64,000 nucleotides of DNA from Streptomyces longisporoflavus (GCF_014649775.1 NZ_BMTR01000028.1:1-64000); one strand, 5' to 3'. Shown: positions 15,972-24,736, counted from the first letter of the stretch. The notes: generated from the letters alone by a model not told the origin. Numbers and translations are program-made.

Positions 15972-16108
15972 ATTAGCCGAACCGGACCGGCCCTGTCTCC
16001 GCGTCGGCAAGCGGTCACCGGGACGGGGGTGGTGCCGAGTGGTGCCGAAGATCCCGCTGGCCGATATCTGCTGGCCGGCCGGCCCGAAGGCCGGGAGACT
16101 CAGGTGCT

Positions 16109-16627
16109 GTGGACATGGGTATTTCTGGTTTCGAGCCGTCGTTCCTGACGGGGGTCAACGCGATTCGGCAGGCGCACGGATCGAGCCTGGCGGCGCTGAC
16201 TGATAGGCGGCTGACGGGGTTCGCGCTGGTGCGGTTCGTCGAGGACGGGGACTGGTTCGCCGACTGCCCGGTGGTGCTGGCCTTCGACGGTATCCAGGTG
16301 GAGGTGTGCCACTGGAAGTTCGACGAACTCTCGATCGGCTGGGACACGATCGACACCGCGGCGACCATCACCGGTTGGGAGTGGTCCGAGTTCACGCCGC
16401 AGTGGTCTCACGAAGATGAGAGCCTCGAACCGTTCGTCGGCCGGGAACTGCGAGAGGTCACGCTCCTTGAGTGGCGGCCGGCGGAGCATGATTTGGCGGC
16501 TGGAACGGTGGCGGTGGAGTTCGTCTTCGCCGGCGGCTGCCTGCGGATCGTCAACGGCCTGGACGAGAATCGCATCGAGGTCGATGCGCCCCACCGGGGT
16601 TACGTCCGGCACAGGCTGGGCCGTTGA
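16109..16627 (+). CDS. Conserved Streptomyces hypothetical protein
   Basis: The 172-residue protein is soluble, acidic and rich in Trp (TGWEWSEFTPQWSHEDE). It has no signal peptide or membrane segment. The pattern of strands (CPVVLAFDGIQVEVCHWKFD, GTVAVEFVFAGGCLRIVNGL) suggests a small beta-rich fold. GTG 16109 and ATG 16115 are both possible starts, with GGGAG upstream. It is not linked to neighbours by overlap. Function not recognised. Confidence 0.7.
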   Translation: MDMGISGFEPSFLTGVNAIRQAHGSSLAALTDRRLTGFALVRFVEDGDWFADCPVVLAFDGIQVEVCHWKFDELSIGWDTIDTAATITGWEWSEFTPQWSHEDESLEPFVGRELREVTLLEWRPAEHDLAAGTVAVEFVFAGGCLRIVNGLDENRIEVDAPHRGYVRHRLGR

Positions 16628-16635
16628 CCATCACT

Positions 16636-16660
16636 GGCGGCCGGTCTCTCTCCGGTCGCC
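16636..16660. terminator. Hairpin after the hypothetical protein
   Basis: GGCGGCCGG (16636-16644) pairs with CCGGTCGCC (16652-16660), one mismatch, 7-nt loop, 9 bp beyond the preceding stop codon. Confidence 0.45.
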
Positions 16661-16924
16661 CTCGATGACCGGCAGCAGGGCAGCTTGCGCTGGGATGCCG
16701 ATCCGTGCTGCGGCCTGGTGGACTCGGCTAGTCCTCGCCCGGCGTAAAGCGGAAGAGCGGATCTGTGACAAGCCGATCTCTTGTTACGGTGCTGATCGTC
16801 AGGGGTGGCAGCGGGAGAGCTCATGAGTGCGTAGGCATTTGCGTATGCGGCCCCGGATCCTGGCTCCGCTGTGACGAGTGGCAGGGCAGACTCTTCCGAC
16901 AACACCCTTGCGTCAGGAGCCCAC

Positions 16925-18340
16925 GTGGTTGCACCCCGGTTCGCAATCGCCCTGCTGGGCTGCACGGCCCTCCTGCTCACGGGTTGCGCAGGCAATGGCG
17001 GGAGCCGGGACGGGACAGCCGACGGTACGGGGGAGAGCCGCCCGGCGCCGCGCGATCGCGACGGCCGTAGCGAGCCCGGCACCGGCGACTTCGACAAGGA
17101 CGGCTATGACGACTTCGTCACCGTCGAGGCGAACCGCGCCTCCGGCGGGTCATGGGCCTGGCACGTAGTCGTCGTCCCGGGCTCGAAAGGCGGACTGGAC
17201 GCGGCCCGCGCCACGCGTTACAGCGACGTCTACAGCGGCCCGCTGCTCCGCGGCGACCTCGACGGCGACGGCTTCACGGACCTGGTCGCCACCCGTGAAC
17301 CCACGCGACCGGGCCGGAAAACCGAGCCGGGCGCCGCCTACCAGGCAGTGGTCATGTTCGGCGGTATGAACGGCCTCGGCAAACCGGTGACCGTGACCGC
17401 CAAGCGCCAGTTCCTCGCGATGGCCGTGGCTGATGTCAACGGTGACGGGGCCCTCGACCTGATCGACCGCGGCAAGGGGGCACAGGAGAAGGACCCCTCC
17501 CGGATACCAGGGCGGATTGCGTACGGCCCGTTCGGCCGGGACGGCGCCCCGGCCCGGCTGGTGGAGCAGGACTGGAAGGCCGCCGGAGGCGGGGCCACCG
17601 CCGGCGACTTCGAGGGCGACGGCTTTGACGACCTGCTCTTCACCGGCAGCCCGCCGTACTCGGACGACGAGGAGCCGGGCTCAGACCCGATCCCGGCAGC
17701 CGCCTACTTCCGCGGCAGCTCTGACGGGCCTGTCCCGGCCGCCCTGCCCGAGGGCCTGGACAACAGCACCGAGGACGGAGTCCTGACACCGCTGGCCGGC
17801 GACGCGGACGGCGACGGCATCACCGACCTCCTCGTCGGAGGAGGGGGCATTTCGTCGCCGGCCGACGGCCTCGACGCGGGACAGCTCACCATCGTCTACG
17901 GCGCCGCGGGCGGCCCTGGTACGGGCCGTCGCAACACGGTCTACGACCAGGAGACCCCGGGTATCCCCGGCGATTCGCAGGGCAGGGACATGTTCGGCGC
18001 CGTCTCCGGCACCGGCGACGTGAACGATGACGGGCATCCCGACCTGGTGGTCAACACCCCGGGCGAGGACAAGGCGGGCCGCTTCACGCTGCTGCCCGGC
18101 GCAACCGACGGCTCCGGCCCCGACCCGTCCCGGTCCACCGCCTTCGACGCGAAGACCTACGGCCAAAAATCGATCAGCGCCACCCTGCCCCTGCTGGACA
18201 TCAACGGCGACACGCATGCGGACGTGGTGGCCGAGACGCCGGACGGCCTCCTGCTGTTCCCGGGAGGGAAAGCGAAGTTCCCCGCCAAGGCCCCGAAACT
18301 CACCGGAGCCGCGAAGGTGGGGATGGACTCGCGGAACTGA
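16925..18340 (+). CDS. FG-GAP/VCBS-repeat lipoprotein, seven-bladed propeller
   Basis: The 471-residue protein starts at GTG 16925 (AGGAG upstream) with a lipoprotein signal, hydrophobic AIALLGCTALLLTGC with the lipobox LTGC. Seven calcium-binding D-x-D-x-D-G-type loops follow: DFDKDGYDD, DLDGDGFTD, DVNGDGALD, DFEGDGFDD, DADGDGITD, DVNDDGHPD and DINGDTHAD. Seven loops indicate a complete beta-propeller anchored outside the membrane. Such proteins bind ligands or partners rather than catalyse. It is monocistronic, with a strong hairpin downstream. Confidence 0.9.
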   Translation: MVAPRFAIALLGCTALLLTGCAGNGGSRDGTADGTGESRPAPRDRDGRSEPGTGDFDKDGYDDFVTVEANRASGGSWAWHVVVVPGSKGGLDAARATRYSDVYSGPLLRGDLDGDGFTDLVATREPTRPGRKTEPGAAYQAVVMFGGMNGLGKPVTVTAKRQFLAMAVADVNGDGALDLIDRGKGAQEKDPSRIPGRIAYGPFGRDGAPARLVEQDWKAAGGGATAGDFEGDGFDDLLFTGSPPYSDDEEPGSDPIPAAAYFRGSSDGPVPAALPEGLDNSTEDGVLTPLAGDADGDGITDLLVGGGGISSPADGLDAGQLTIVYGAAGGPGTGRRNTVYDQETPGIPGDSQGRDMFGAVSGTGDVNDDGHPDLVVNTPGEDKAGRFTLLPGATDGSGPDPSRSTAFDAKTYGQKSISATLPLLDINGDTHADVVAETPDGLLLFPGGKAKFPAKAPKLTGAAKVGMDSRN

Positions 18341-18465
18341 CGCCGCGGGCTTCATCCCTGATCTCGCGTCGGTATCCCGCCGGGTGAAACCGGTAGGGGC
18401 TCTCCGGATGTGGCGGAAGCCGTGTTCGGGTTGCCGGGCCCGAGTGGTGGGATCACACGGAGGTG

Positions 18466-18497
18466 CGGCGGCCCGCGGGTCAACCGGCGGGCCGCCG
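18466..18497. terminator. 11-bp perfect hairpin after the FG-GAP lipoprotein
   Basis: CGGCGGCCCGC (18466-18476) and GCGGGCCGCCG (18487-18497) form a perfect stem with a 10-nt loop, 126 bp beyond the stop. Confidence 0.55.
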
Positions 18498-18636
18498 TGC
18501 AAGCTACATTGCCTGGGCGCGCGGTTTGCCGTCTCCGCGTCGCGCGCCGGTACCTGTCAGCAGGTCTTGCCGGCGTACCAAGCGCCCTGGTAGTCAGGCC
18601 AGCCACCGCTAAGGACCGGCGCCCGCCAGCGCACGA

Positions 18637-19017
18637 CTGGAGGAGCGGGAGCGAGAGATCACCGCGCAGGCCGGGGCGGCCCGGGAGGAGAGCGCGGGTC
18701 CGCCCGCGTTGCCGGGCGGGTACGACAAAGCTGTCGAAGAGGGCCGGATCACCCGCAAGACGCTGCTGGAGATGCCCGATCCACCCACGCCCCTTCCGCC
18801 GGCCCCGACGCTGCCGGACCATCCGGCCTGCCAGCCGATCATGGCCGTGTTCTGCGCGGCCGACTCCCCGCTCCGCGCGCGGGCGGTATGCGAGGCCATG
18901 GACCTGGCGGTTGCGCCCGACAACATCAACAATGTCCGCCTCAAGCTCAAGCGGCTGGCTGATCGAGGAATCCTGATCGAGCCCGGGCAGGGGCTGTTCA
19001 CCCAGCCGCGGCCATAG
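18637..19017 (+). pseudogene. N-terminally truncated coiled-coil/winged-helix protein
   Basis: A frame opening directly after a TAA near 18610 reads LEEREREITAQAGAAREESA, a coiled-coil-like start. It then has YDKAVEEGRITRKTLLEMPD and a C-terminal winged-helix-like segment (SPLRARAVCEAMDLAV, NINNVRLKLKRLADRGILIE). No credible start exists before the coiled coil, so the upstream part has probably been lost; ATG 18709 could still give a 102-residue protein. Similar proteins combine a coiled coil with a small HTH in Streptomyces accessory DNA. Function unknown. Confidence 0.5.
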
Positions 19018-19080
19018 CCGCCCGGCGAACCCCCGAGCAGCAGACTTCGACTTACCCGAATGCCCGAAACGGGCGTCAAC

Positions 19081-19253
19081 TCACACGCCCACTGAGGGAT
19101 CCGACGAAGGTCGTCCAAGCGTCGGCCGGGAAGAGGACGACCGGTCCTGCGGGGTTCTTGCTGTCGCGGAGGGGGAGGCGGGCGGGGGCAGGCGGAGTCG
19201 TTCACTTCGAGGCAGTCACCGCTGGTGCCGCCGCTGCAGGAGGACTTGCACTA
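19081..19253 (-). pseudogene. DUF397-domain gene with nonsense codon and frameshift
   Basis: The minus strand reads CKSSCSGGTSGDCLEVNDSA, the DUF397 signature (W-x-K-S-S-Y-S). The residue before it is a TAG where the family usually has Trp (TGG). A frameshift then separates it from LRDSKNPAGPVVLFPADAWT, ending FVGSLSGRV, the conserved C-terminus. DUF397 proteins normally pair with an XRE regulator in Streptomyces; none is adjacent. A decayed orphan. Confidence 0.6.
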
Positions 19254-19324
19254 GTCGGTCAGGCGCGAGGCGTAGTGAAGTAGCTTGTCGGGTGGCCGAG
19301 TTGGGTGCCTAACGGAGGATCGAC

Positions 19325-20002
19325 ATGACGCTTCGCCTTCCCCCAGGACAACGTGCCATCAGCGGGTTCCCGCGCTTTGGCAAGGACCTGAAGAACCCGC
19401 CGCCGCCCATACCGGCGGATCCGGTGATCGAGCTGGGGGGCGTTCTGACGGAGGGCGTCGCGCTGTCGGTGGCGGAGTTGGGGAAGTTGCCGCGGCGCGA
19501 GGTCCGGGCCGACTTCCACTGTGTGGCCGGGTGGTCGGCGACCGGTCTGGTGTGGGAGGGGGTCGCGTTCAAGGACTTCTACCGGGTGCTGGTGGAGCCG
19601 CGGCTGCGGCCGGGGGCGGTGGTGAGCCACCTCGTGTTCGTGGGGTCGGACGGGATGCGGGCGCTGGTGCTGCTGGAGGATGCGCTCGGTGAGGACGTGC
19701 TCGTCGCCGAGCGGCTCGGCGGGGAGCCGCTCACCGGCGATCACGGGGCTCCGGTACGGCTGGTCAGCCCGTGGCAGTACGGATACGTCAACATCAAGCA
19801 CCTCTGCCGGATCGAGTTCCACGCCACCGAGCCCCGGGCCACCGACCCGTGGTCGCCTCTCGCGGCGCACGCCCGGGCCCGGGTGTGGAAGGAGGAGCGG
19901 CACCGCCGGTTGCCCGGCCGGGTGGTGCGGCCGCTGTACCGGGGGGTGGTCGTGGTGATCAGGGCGCTCAGTGCGAAGGGTGGGAGTGCGCGACAGGGGT
20001 GA
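19325..20002 (+). CDS. Molybdopterin-dependent oxidoreductase (sulfite oxidase-fold)
   Basis: The 225-residue protein has the Mo-cofactor-binding sulfite-oxidase domain. RADFHCVAGWSATGLVWEGV contains the conserved Cys that ligates molybdenum (FHCV.GWS). GDHGAPVRLVSPWQYGYVNI and KHLCRIEF match the substrate/cofactor loop. It lacks a signal peptide and the dimerisation domain of full sulfite oxidases, so it resembles the short YedY-like cytoplasmic forms in actinobacteria. Substrate unknown. It is convergent with a TetR gene 108 bp away. Confidence 0.85.
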   Translation: MTLRLPPGQRAISGFPRFGKDLKNPPPPIPADPVIELGGVLTEGVALSVAELGKLPRREVRADFHCVAGWSATGLVWEGVAFKDFYRVLVEPRLRPGAVVSHLVFVGSDGMRALVLLEDALGEDVLVAERLGGEPLTGDHGAPVRLVSPWQYGYVNIKHLCRIEFHATEPRATDPWSPLAAHARARVWKEERHRRLPGRVVRPLYRGVVVVIRALSAKGGSARQG

Positions 20003-20110
20003 CGGCTGGGGGCGATGGCAGATGCTGCGGGCGTCGTCGTGGCGCCCATACCGCCCTTAAGACGGGCAAAGATCAACAACCCCCTGGCCGAGGGCCTTTC
20101 CATTGTGGCC

Positions 20111-20701
20111 CTAGCGGTTGGCCCTGGCATGGAGGCCGCCCAGGATGAGGTCGGTCAGCGCGGTGACCGCTTCGCCCTCGGTTGCCCGTCCGCCGTTCAG
20201 CTCGGCGGCCATCGCCTCCGCCGCGCCCAGCATGCCGACGCAGTGCAGCCGAAGGGCTCGGGGTGCAAGGCCGGAGTGCGGCAGCAGCGCCGTGACCATC
20301 AGGTCCGTGTAGCTGTCCGTCAATTCGTGCTGGATGGCCTCCATTTCCGGGCTTCCTTTGAGCGCGGCGGAAACGGCGCTGAGCTCTGGCATGTCGGTGG
20401 CGCAGGCGAAGTAGGCGGCGCTTATGACGCGTGCGACCGCACCGGCGTCGGGTACGGCATCCTGCAACGCCTGTGTGATCGCGGCCCGGTGGCGTTCGTC
20501 GAGCCGTCGGTAGAGCGCGAGCAGCAGGCCCGGTCGGGTGGCGAAGTGGCCGTATGTGATCGGTCTGCTCACCCCGGCCGCTTCCGCGAGGGTGACCAGC
20601 GTCAGACCGTCCGTGCCGTGGGTACGCACGATCGCCACCGCGGTGTCGAGCAGTTGCTCCCGTCTGGCCTGCTTGGACAGTCGGGTCGATGTGGTGGCCA
20701 T
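20111..20701 (-). CDS. TetR-family transcriptional repressor
   Basis: The 196-residue regulator has an N-terminal TetR HTH: QARREQLLDTAVAIVRTHGT, LTLVTLAEAAGVSRPITYGHFATRPGLL (shown in two parts of the same helix set). The rest is an all-helical ligand domain. ATG 20701 has GGAGG close upstream; ATG 20716 is an alternative without one. It is divergent from a saccharopine-dehydrogenase-like gene, and tandem palindromic elements in the 85-bp gap are the probable operator, so it likely represses both genes. Confidence 0.88.
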   Translation of the reverse strand: MATTSTRLSKQARREQLLDTAVAIVRTHGTDGLTLVTLAEAAGVSRPITYGHFATRPGLLLALYRRLDERHRAAITQALQDAVPDAGAVARVISAAYFACATDMPELSAVSAALKGSPEMEAIQHELTDSYTDLMVTALLPHSGLAPRALRLHCVGMLGAAEAMAAELNGGRATEGEAVTALTDLILGGLHARANR

Positions 20702-20713
20702 GGTCCTCCCTTG

Positions 20714-20760
20714 CATTCACGTTCGAATGTAAGCTACAAAACGTAGGTTACAAAATGTAG
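20714..20760. promoter_or_regulatory. Tandem operator repeats between TetR and its divergent gene
   Basis: Two direct copies, GCTACAAAACGTAG (20733-20746) and GTTACAAAATGTAG (20747-20760), abut each other. Each contains inverted ends (CTAC..GTAG, TTAC..GTAG). CATTCACGTTCGAATG (20714-20729) beside them is another inverted repeat. The AT-rich character contrasts with the surrounding DNA, as expected for a promoter/operator. Confidence 0.55.
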
Positions 20761-20786
20761 CTTCATGGACGCGAGGGGAACCCACC

Positions 20787-21800
20787 GTGGAACAGCCGGA
20801 ATCGGTCCTGATACTGGGCGGTACGGGTCAGGCGGGCTCGGGGGCCGCTGCCCTTCTGCGCCGGTGGCACCCGGCCCTGCCGCTGACGATCGCGGGCCGT
20901 GACCTCGAGCGCGCCCGGCGAGTGGCCGACGAACTGGGCACCGCAACGGCCGTGACCACCGATCTGCGACGCGGCGATCTCGGCCTCCCGGCCGCTCCCC
21001 GCTACTCCGCGGTGATCGCCGCCCTATGGGACGAACGCTTGCACGCTCTGCGCTACGCGCAGCATCGCGGGCTGCCCTACCTCAGCATCTCCAGCGGCCT
21101 GACGGACATCGCGCCGGAGGTCGTCGCGGGCGCCCAACAGGCAGGCGCTACGCCGATCCTGGTGGCCAGCCACTACTGCGCCGGTACCGTCGTCCTCGCG
21201 GCACTGCACCGGGCCCGGCAGTTCGACCGGATCCACACCATCCGGATCAGTGCCGTCCTGGACGAACTGGACACCGGCGGGCCCGCGGGAGTAGCCGATC
21301 TACAGCGGTGGTCCACCGCCACCTCGGCGGGAATGGTGCGCAGGGACGGCGTCTTCACCTGGATCAACGGACCCGACGCACAGACGGATGTGCGCACTGC
21401 CGACGGCACCGTTCTGCCCGGCCAGAGCATCGCCATCCTCGACGTACCAAGTCTCGCCCTCGCGACCAACGCGCCGAACGTCCGCTTCGACTTCGCCGTG
21501 GGCACGTCCGCCGGCCGGCGCCGCGGCGAGCCCCCTTCCTTCGAGGTCCGGCTCGACCTCGAAGGAGTACATCAGGGAGGTACACCGATCAGTACGAGCA
21601 ACTACCTGGTCCACCCGGCAGGGCAGCGCCCCTTGACCGCACTCGGCATCGCCCTGGGCGTCGAGCGCCTGCTCGGATTGCGCGGCGACGCCGTCACGCC
21701 GGGCATCCACACTCCTGAGGCGCTGCTCGACCCGGCCTACGCGGTCGAGCGGATGGCCGAGACCGGCGGCGCCTTCATCGACGCACCCGTCAACAGCTGA
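20787..21800 (+). CDS. Saccharopine dehydrogenase-like NAD(P)-binding protein
   Basis: The 337-residue protein has an N-terminal Rossmann fold (VLILGGTGQAGSGAAALL, then LTIAGRDLERARRVADEL) like saccharopine dehydrogenase/KARI-type reductases. The C-terminal half contains STSNYLVHPAGQRPLTALGI. GTG 20787 follows GAGGGGAA. Members are often annotated as saccharopine dehydrogenase but lysine metabolism is unlikely here. Divergence from TetR suggests inducible expression by a small molecule. Confidence 0.8.
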   Translation: MEQPESVLILGGTGQAGSGAAALLRRWHPALPLTIAGRDLERARRVADELGTATAVTTDLRRGDLGLPAAPRYSAVIAALWDERLHALRYAQHRGLPYLSISSGLTDIAPEVVAGAQQAGATPILVASHYCAGTVVLAALHRARQFDRIHTIRISAVLDELDTGGPAGVADLQRWSTATSAGMVRRDGVFTWINGPDAQTDVRTADGTVLPGQSIAILDVPSLALATNAPNVRFDFAVGTSAGRRRGEPPSFEVRLDLEGVHQGGTPISTSNYLVHPAGQRPLTALGIALGVERLLGLRGDAVTPGIHTPEALLDPAYAVERMAETGGAFIDAPVNS

Positions 21801-21808
21801 CCTTCACT

Positions 21809-22164
21809 TCAGAGGATCCCCACCCACCGCAGCAGCAACATTCTGCTGCACACTATGGCCTCCCCGGCCGCCGCCCTTTTGGACCCGGCCTCGCACCCGT
21901 CCGGGGTGGGGGCCTCGACGAAACCCACGTCGCTGTCGTGGAAGGTCATCAGGACGGCCGGGGCCCCATGTGCCGTACGAGGTCGGCCAGGCTGTGCTCT
22001 CCGGCATCGGCGAAGACCGTGACCTGCCGGCCCTCCGCGAGTGCTTTGGTGTCGTCGATGCCCGTGAACCCGGCTACCCGCAGGAGCTGGTGCAGTTCTC
22101 CAGGGGAGTGGGGCAGAGAGCGGGCCCTGGTACGCAAGTTGCACATCAACCTGCACATTGTCAT
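21809..22164 (-). pseudogene. Possible frameshifted gene of unknown family
   Basis: One minus frame reads GELHQLLRVAGFTGIDDTKA then LAEGRQVTVFADAGEHSLAD and stops after LVRHMGP. The next frame continues PAVLMTFHDSDVGFVEAPTP to LLLRWVGIL. Joined they give about 120 residues with plausible composition. No family was recognised and no clear ribosome binding site precedes ATG 22164. It could be a decayed gene or coincidence. Confidence 0.3.
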
Positions 22165-22169
22165 GCACA
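22140..22169. promoter_or_regulatory. Three TGCACA iterons at exact 12-bp spacing
   Basis: TGCACA occurs at 22140, 22152 and 22164, so the copies lie on nearly the same face of the helix. They precede the Nudix gene by about 170 bp and overlap the start of the uncertain minus-strand frame. A regulator-binding site is plausible. Confidence 0.35.
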
Positions 22170-22336
22170 GAGAATGTGTGAGAGGACGTCAGAAGAGCTC
22201 CGACCACACAAGGGGCAGGGATATGGCTACCCGCAGCGGCGCCCGCCCGGAGTGCGTGTGGATCTGCAGCCCGACTGGAGACTTGGCAGTTGCGGCGTCG
22301 GAGTTGCTGTCAGTGGGCTCTGCGATCGTGTGCGGC

Positions 22337-22873
22337 ATGGATGAAGTCGTGGATCGGGTCGATGCTCAGGATCGTGTGCTGGGGCCGGTGAGTCGGAGGG
22401 ACGCCATCCGGGAGGGCTGGCTGCACCGGGTCGCCGTGGTCGTGTGTCACGACCGGCAGGGTCGGATCCTCGTCCACCGGCGTGCTGGGCAGGTGCCCCG
22501 GTTCCCGGGGTATTACGAGGTCGGAGTCGGTGGGGCTGTGGGGGCCGGGGAGACCTATGAGCAGGCAGCTGTCCGTGAGTTGGACGAGGAGCTGGGGGTG
22601 TCGGCGGCAGTGCGCTTTCGGTTCAAGTTCCTTAACCGGAGCGGGCTGAGCCCTCACTGGCTTTGGGTGTGCGATGCCGTCGTTCCGCAGGCTGTCGTGC
22701 CGGACTCGAATGAGGTCGCCTGGCACGGCTGGCTGAGTGAGTCTGACCTGCCGCGGGTCCTTCGGGAGCGGGCTTTCACTCCCGATAGTCCGGAGATTCT
22801 GGATCGGTATTTCGCTGGTCGTGCTGGTTGTGGTGGTCGTGCTGGTCGTGCTGGTGGGGCGCCTGTGCAGTGA
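22337..22873 (+). CDS. Nudix hydrolase
   Basis: The 178-residue protein starts MDEVVDRVDAQDRVLGPVSR, typical of the YfcD/IPP-isomerase-like Nudix branch. It has the complete Nudix box GGAVGAGETYEQAAVRELDE-ELGV (G-x5-E-x7-RE-x2-EE-x-G). Nudix enzymes hydrolyse nucleoside-diphosphate-linked compounds; the substrate is not predictable. ATG 22337 fits the family N-terminus, though no strong ribosome binding site is visible; the frame is open much further upstream. The C-terminus is an unusual Gly/Arg/Ala tail encoded by a GT-rich repeat. Confidence 0.85.
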   Translation: MDEVVDRVDAQDRVLGPVSRRDAIREGWLHRVAVVVCHDRQGRILVHRRAGQVPRFPGYYEVGVGGAVGAGETYEQAAVRELDEELGVSAAVRFRFKFLNRSGLSPHWLWVCDAVVPQAVVPDSNEVAWHGWLSESDLPRVLRERAFTPDSPEILDRYFAGRAGCGGRAGRAGGAPVQ

Positions 22874-23028
22874 GTGTGCTCTTGAGCCGGGGCGAGATGA
22901 AGGTGTCGGTTGTTCCGCGCGACGCGGTGGGGGCTCGTTGGCGCGATGTCGTGACGTTCAGGGGTGGGGCCCTTGTGGTGTCCAGTACGTCAAGGGGCCT
23001 CTCCCAGTGGAGTTGCTGGCCGCCCTGA
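22870..23028 (+). CDS. Short ORF overlapping the Nudix stop (uncertain)
   Basis: GTG 22870 overlaps the Nudix stop as GTGA, a common coupling arrangement. The 52-residue product (VSVLLSRGEMKVSVVPRDAV onward) matches nothing recognised, and its ending GLSQWSCWPP looks truncated. It may be a fragment or not expressed. Confidence 0.25.
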   Translation: MSVLLSRGEMKVSVVPRDAVGARWRDVVTFRGGALVVSSTSRGLSQWSCWPP

Positions 23029-23079
23029 CCGCTGCTGCCTCGGTACCCGGCCGCGTCGTCGACGGACCCGTGGGACAGT

Positions 23080-23550
23080 TCAGGTCGGCCGTGCCGCCGA
23101 CGTCGCTCGCTTTCGGCCGTCCTGGTCGCGCAGGCGTCGCCGTTCCAGGGCGTATCCCAGTCCCACGAGCGTCAGTGAGGGGAGGGCGACGGCGGCTTGC
23201 GGGAAGAACTGTTTGCCGGGCGGATCGACGGCTCGGGAGCCGGGGTATGCAAGCGCGGAGATCTGCGTGGCCCAGTACAGCGCGGCGGACACGGCCCCGC
23301 TGTCCAGAGCGGCCTTGGCGCCGGCCGTGGAATCAGATGGACGCCACAGCTGCAGGAGAGCGGCTCCGGCCAGTCCGGCGCCCAGGCTCATGGTTTGGGC
23401 GTTGTGGAATTTGGCGTGCGGTGGCCAGTTCGGATTGTGGATGTGGGTCTCGTTCCAGTCCGCGATGTAGGGCCCCACTCCGGCAATCACGGCCGGAACC
23501 GAGATCAGTACCTTGCCGAGGCTGATGCGGCCGGTGAGTCGGTTGGTCAT
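23080..23550 (-). CDS. Small integral membrane protein
   Basis: The 156-residue protein has about four hydrophobic segments: ISLGKVLISVPAVIAGVGPY, then TMSLGAGLAGAALLQLW, SGAVSAALYWATQISALAY and AAVALPSLTLVGLGYAL. ADWNETHIHNPNWPPHAKFH is a well-conserved signature of a Streptomyces/pseudomonad membrane family without assigned function (DUF6640-like by memory). GGAG lies 8 nt before ATG 23550. No operon partners. Confidence 0.75.
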   Translation of the reverse strand: MTNRLTGRISLGKVLISVPAVIAGVGPYIADWNETHIHNPNWPPHAKFHNAQTMSLGAGLAGAALLQLWRPSDSTAGAKAALDSGAVSAALYWATQISALAYPGSRAVDPPGKQFFPQAAVALPSLTLVGLGYALERRRLRDQDGRKRATSAARPT

Positions 23551-24115
23551 GGCTGGTGCTCCTGCCCTGTGGTGTCGGTAGAACCGGAATCCGTGCCGTG
23601 GTCGGTGACCGATGGCGACGTACCAATTATCCCGGCCGCCGCTTGCTCTGCGGTCAGCCGGCGACTCGATCACCGGTTCGGCGTGTAGCCGGTGCGGCCA
23701 CCGCCTCCGGGCGTGTCCCCGCACCAGCGCCTGAAAGCCGCGTCCAGGGGATTCAACGCTTTTCCCAGCGGTCAACTACCGGCCTGCGGTGCGCGCCGGC
23801 CCCGATGGGTGTGCGGGTGAACCGGCGTGTCTGCCGCTGGAAGACCGTCCTCTACGCCTTCGACATCACCTTCGACGGCCGACTCAGCGCAGCACGCCGC
23901 TGACTACAACAACGGGCCGCGGAGCATCGCGGTGCCGAACGGCAAGGGGACTCGCTCACCCACGGCCGGCGCCGCGGCACCGGCGTCTGTCCGCAGTCGG
24001 CGACAGGGCGGCCGTCGAACAGGCGGGTCTGCAGGACCGGTTGCCCCGTGCTCGCGTGCTCGTCGTGTCCGGCACCGGTGTCGGCGACTCGTGCCGGGCC
24101 GGCGATGCGGCGTCG
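23551..24115. other. 565-bp gap without a convincing gene
   Basis: The only suggestive element is a plus-strand fragment at 23806-23904 (VNRRVCRWKTVLYAFDITFD, ending GRLSAARR). It looks like the C-terminus of a lost protein but no family was recognised. Nothing else supportable was seen. Confidence 0.4.
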
Positions 24116-24736
24116 TCAGCCCGTCGCGTTGCGGCGGGCGTAGGCGCGGGCGGCGCGGGCGCGGTCGCCGCAGCGGGTGGAGCACCACTGGCGGCGCCCG
24201 TGTCTGACCAGGAAACGGTTGCAGGGCGGGGAGGCGCAGGCGGTCAGGCGGGTGGCGTCGGGGGAGGTGAGCAGGTCGGCGGCGTCGGAGGCGAGGGCGG
24301 CGAGGGCGTGTTCGACGATCGCGGTGGTGGGGTGGGGGGTGACGCGGTAGGGGCCGGTCTTCTCGTCCCACAGCAGCAGGGAGGCGGTGGGGACGCGGGT
24401 CATCGCGTCGTTGATCGCGGTGACGGCTGCGGGCAGGGCGGGCTGGCCGGCGACACGGGAGGCCAGCAGTGACCTGACCTGTTCGCGCAGCGAGCGCAGT
24501 TGCGTCGCGCATACCTCCGCCAGGCCGGTGCCTTCCGGTGCGAGGTCGCGCTGCGCCAGCCACTGCTCGGCTTGCGCCGGGGTGCCCAGCAGGTCGGCCG
24601 TGTGCCCGCCGGGCAGGGCGAGGGCGCTGTTGGCCAGGGCCAGGGAGGGGTGCTCCGACTCGCCCGGTGCCGGCGGCAGGGGCGCTTCGTCCATCATCAA
24701 CTCTTCCACGCTTCTCATGGTACGGGTTGCATTCAT
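24116..24736 (-). CDS. CGNR zinc-finger (ABATE-domain) regulator
   Basis: The 206-residue protein has an N-terminal stress-induced ABATE domain (LALANSALALPGGHTADLLG) and a C-terminal CGNR zinc finger: ASPPCNRFLVRHGRRQWCST then RCGDRARAARAYARR. Cysteines of the PPC-x-R-F and WCS-x-x-CG-x-R motifs are present. Such proteins are putative DNA-binding regulators. ATG 24736 would be leaderless-like; ATG 24697 or 24694 has GGAAGAG upstream. It is divergent from an MBL-fold gene and the shared promoter carries CCGTGAG motifs, so it probably controls that gene. Confidence 0.85.
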   Translation of the reverse strand: MNATRTMRSVEELMMDEAPLPPAPGESEHPSLALANSALALPGGHTADLLGTPAQAEQWLAQRDLAPEGTGLAEVCATQLRSLREQVRSLLASRVAGQPALPAAVTAINDAMTRVPTASLLLWDEKTGPYRVTPHPTTAIVEHALAALASDAADLLTSPDATRLTACASPPCNRFLVRHGRRQWCSTRCGDRARAARAYARRNATG

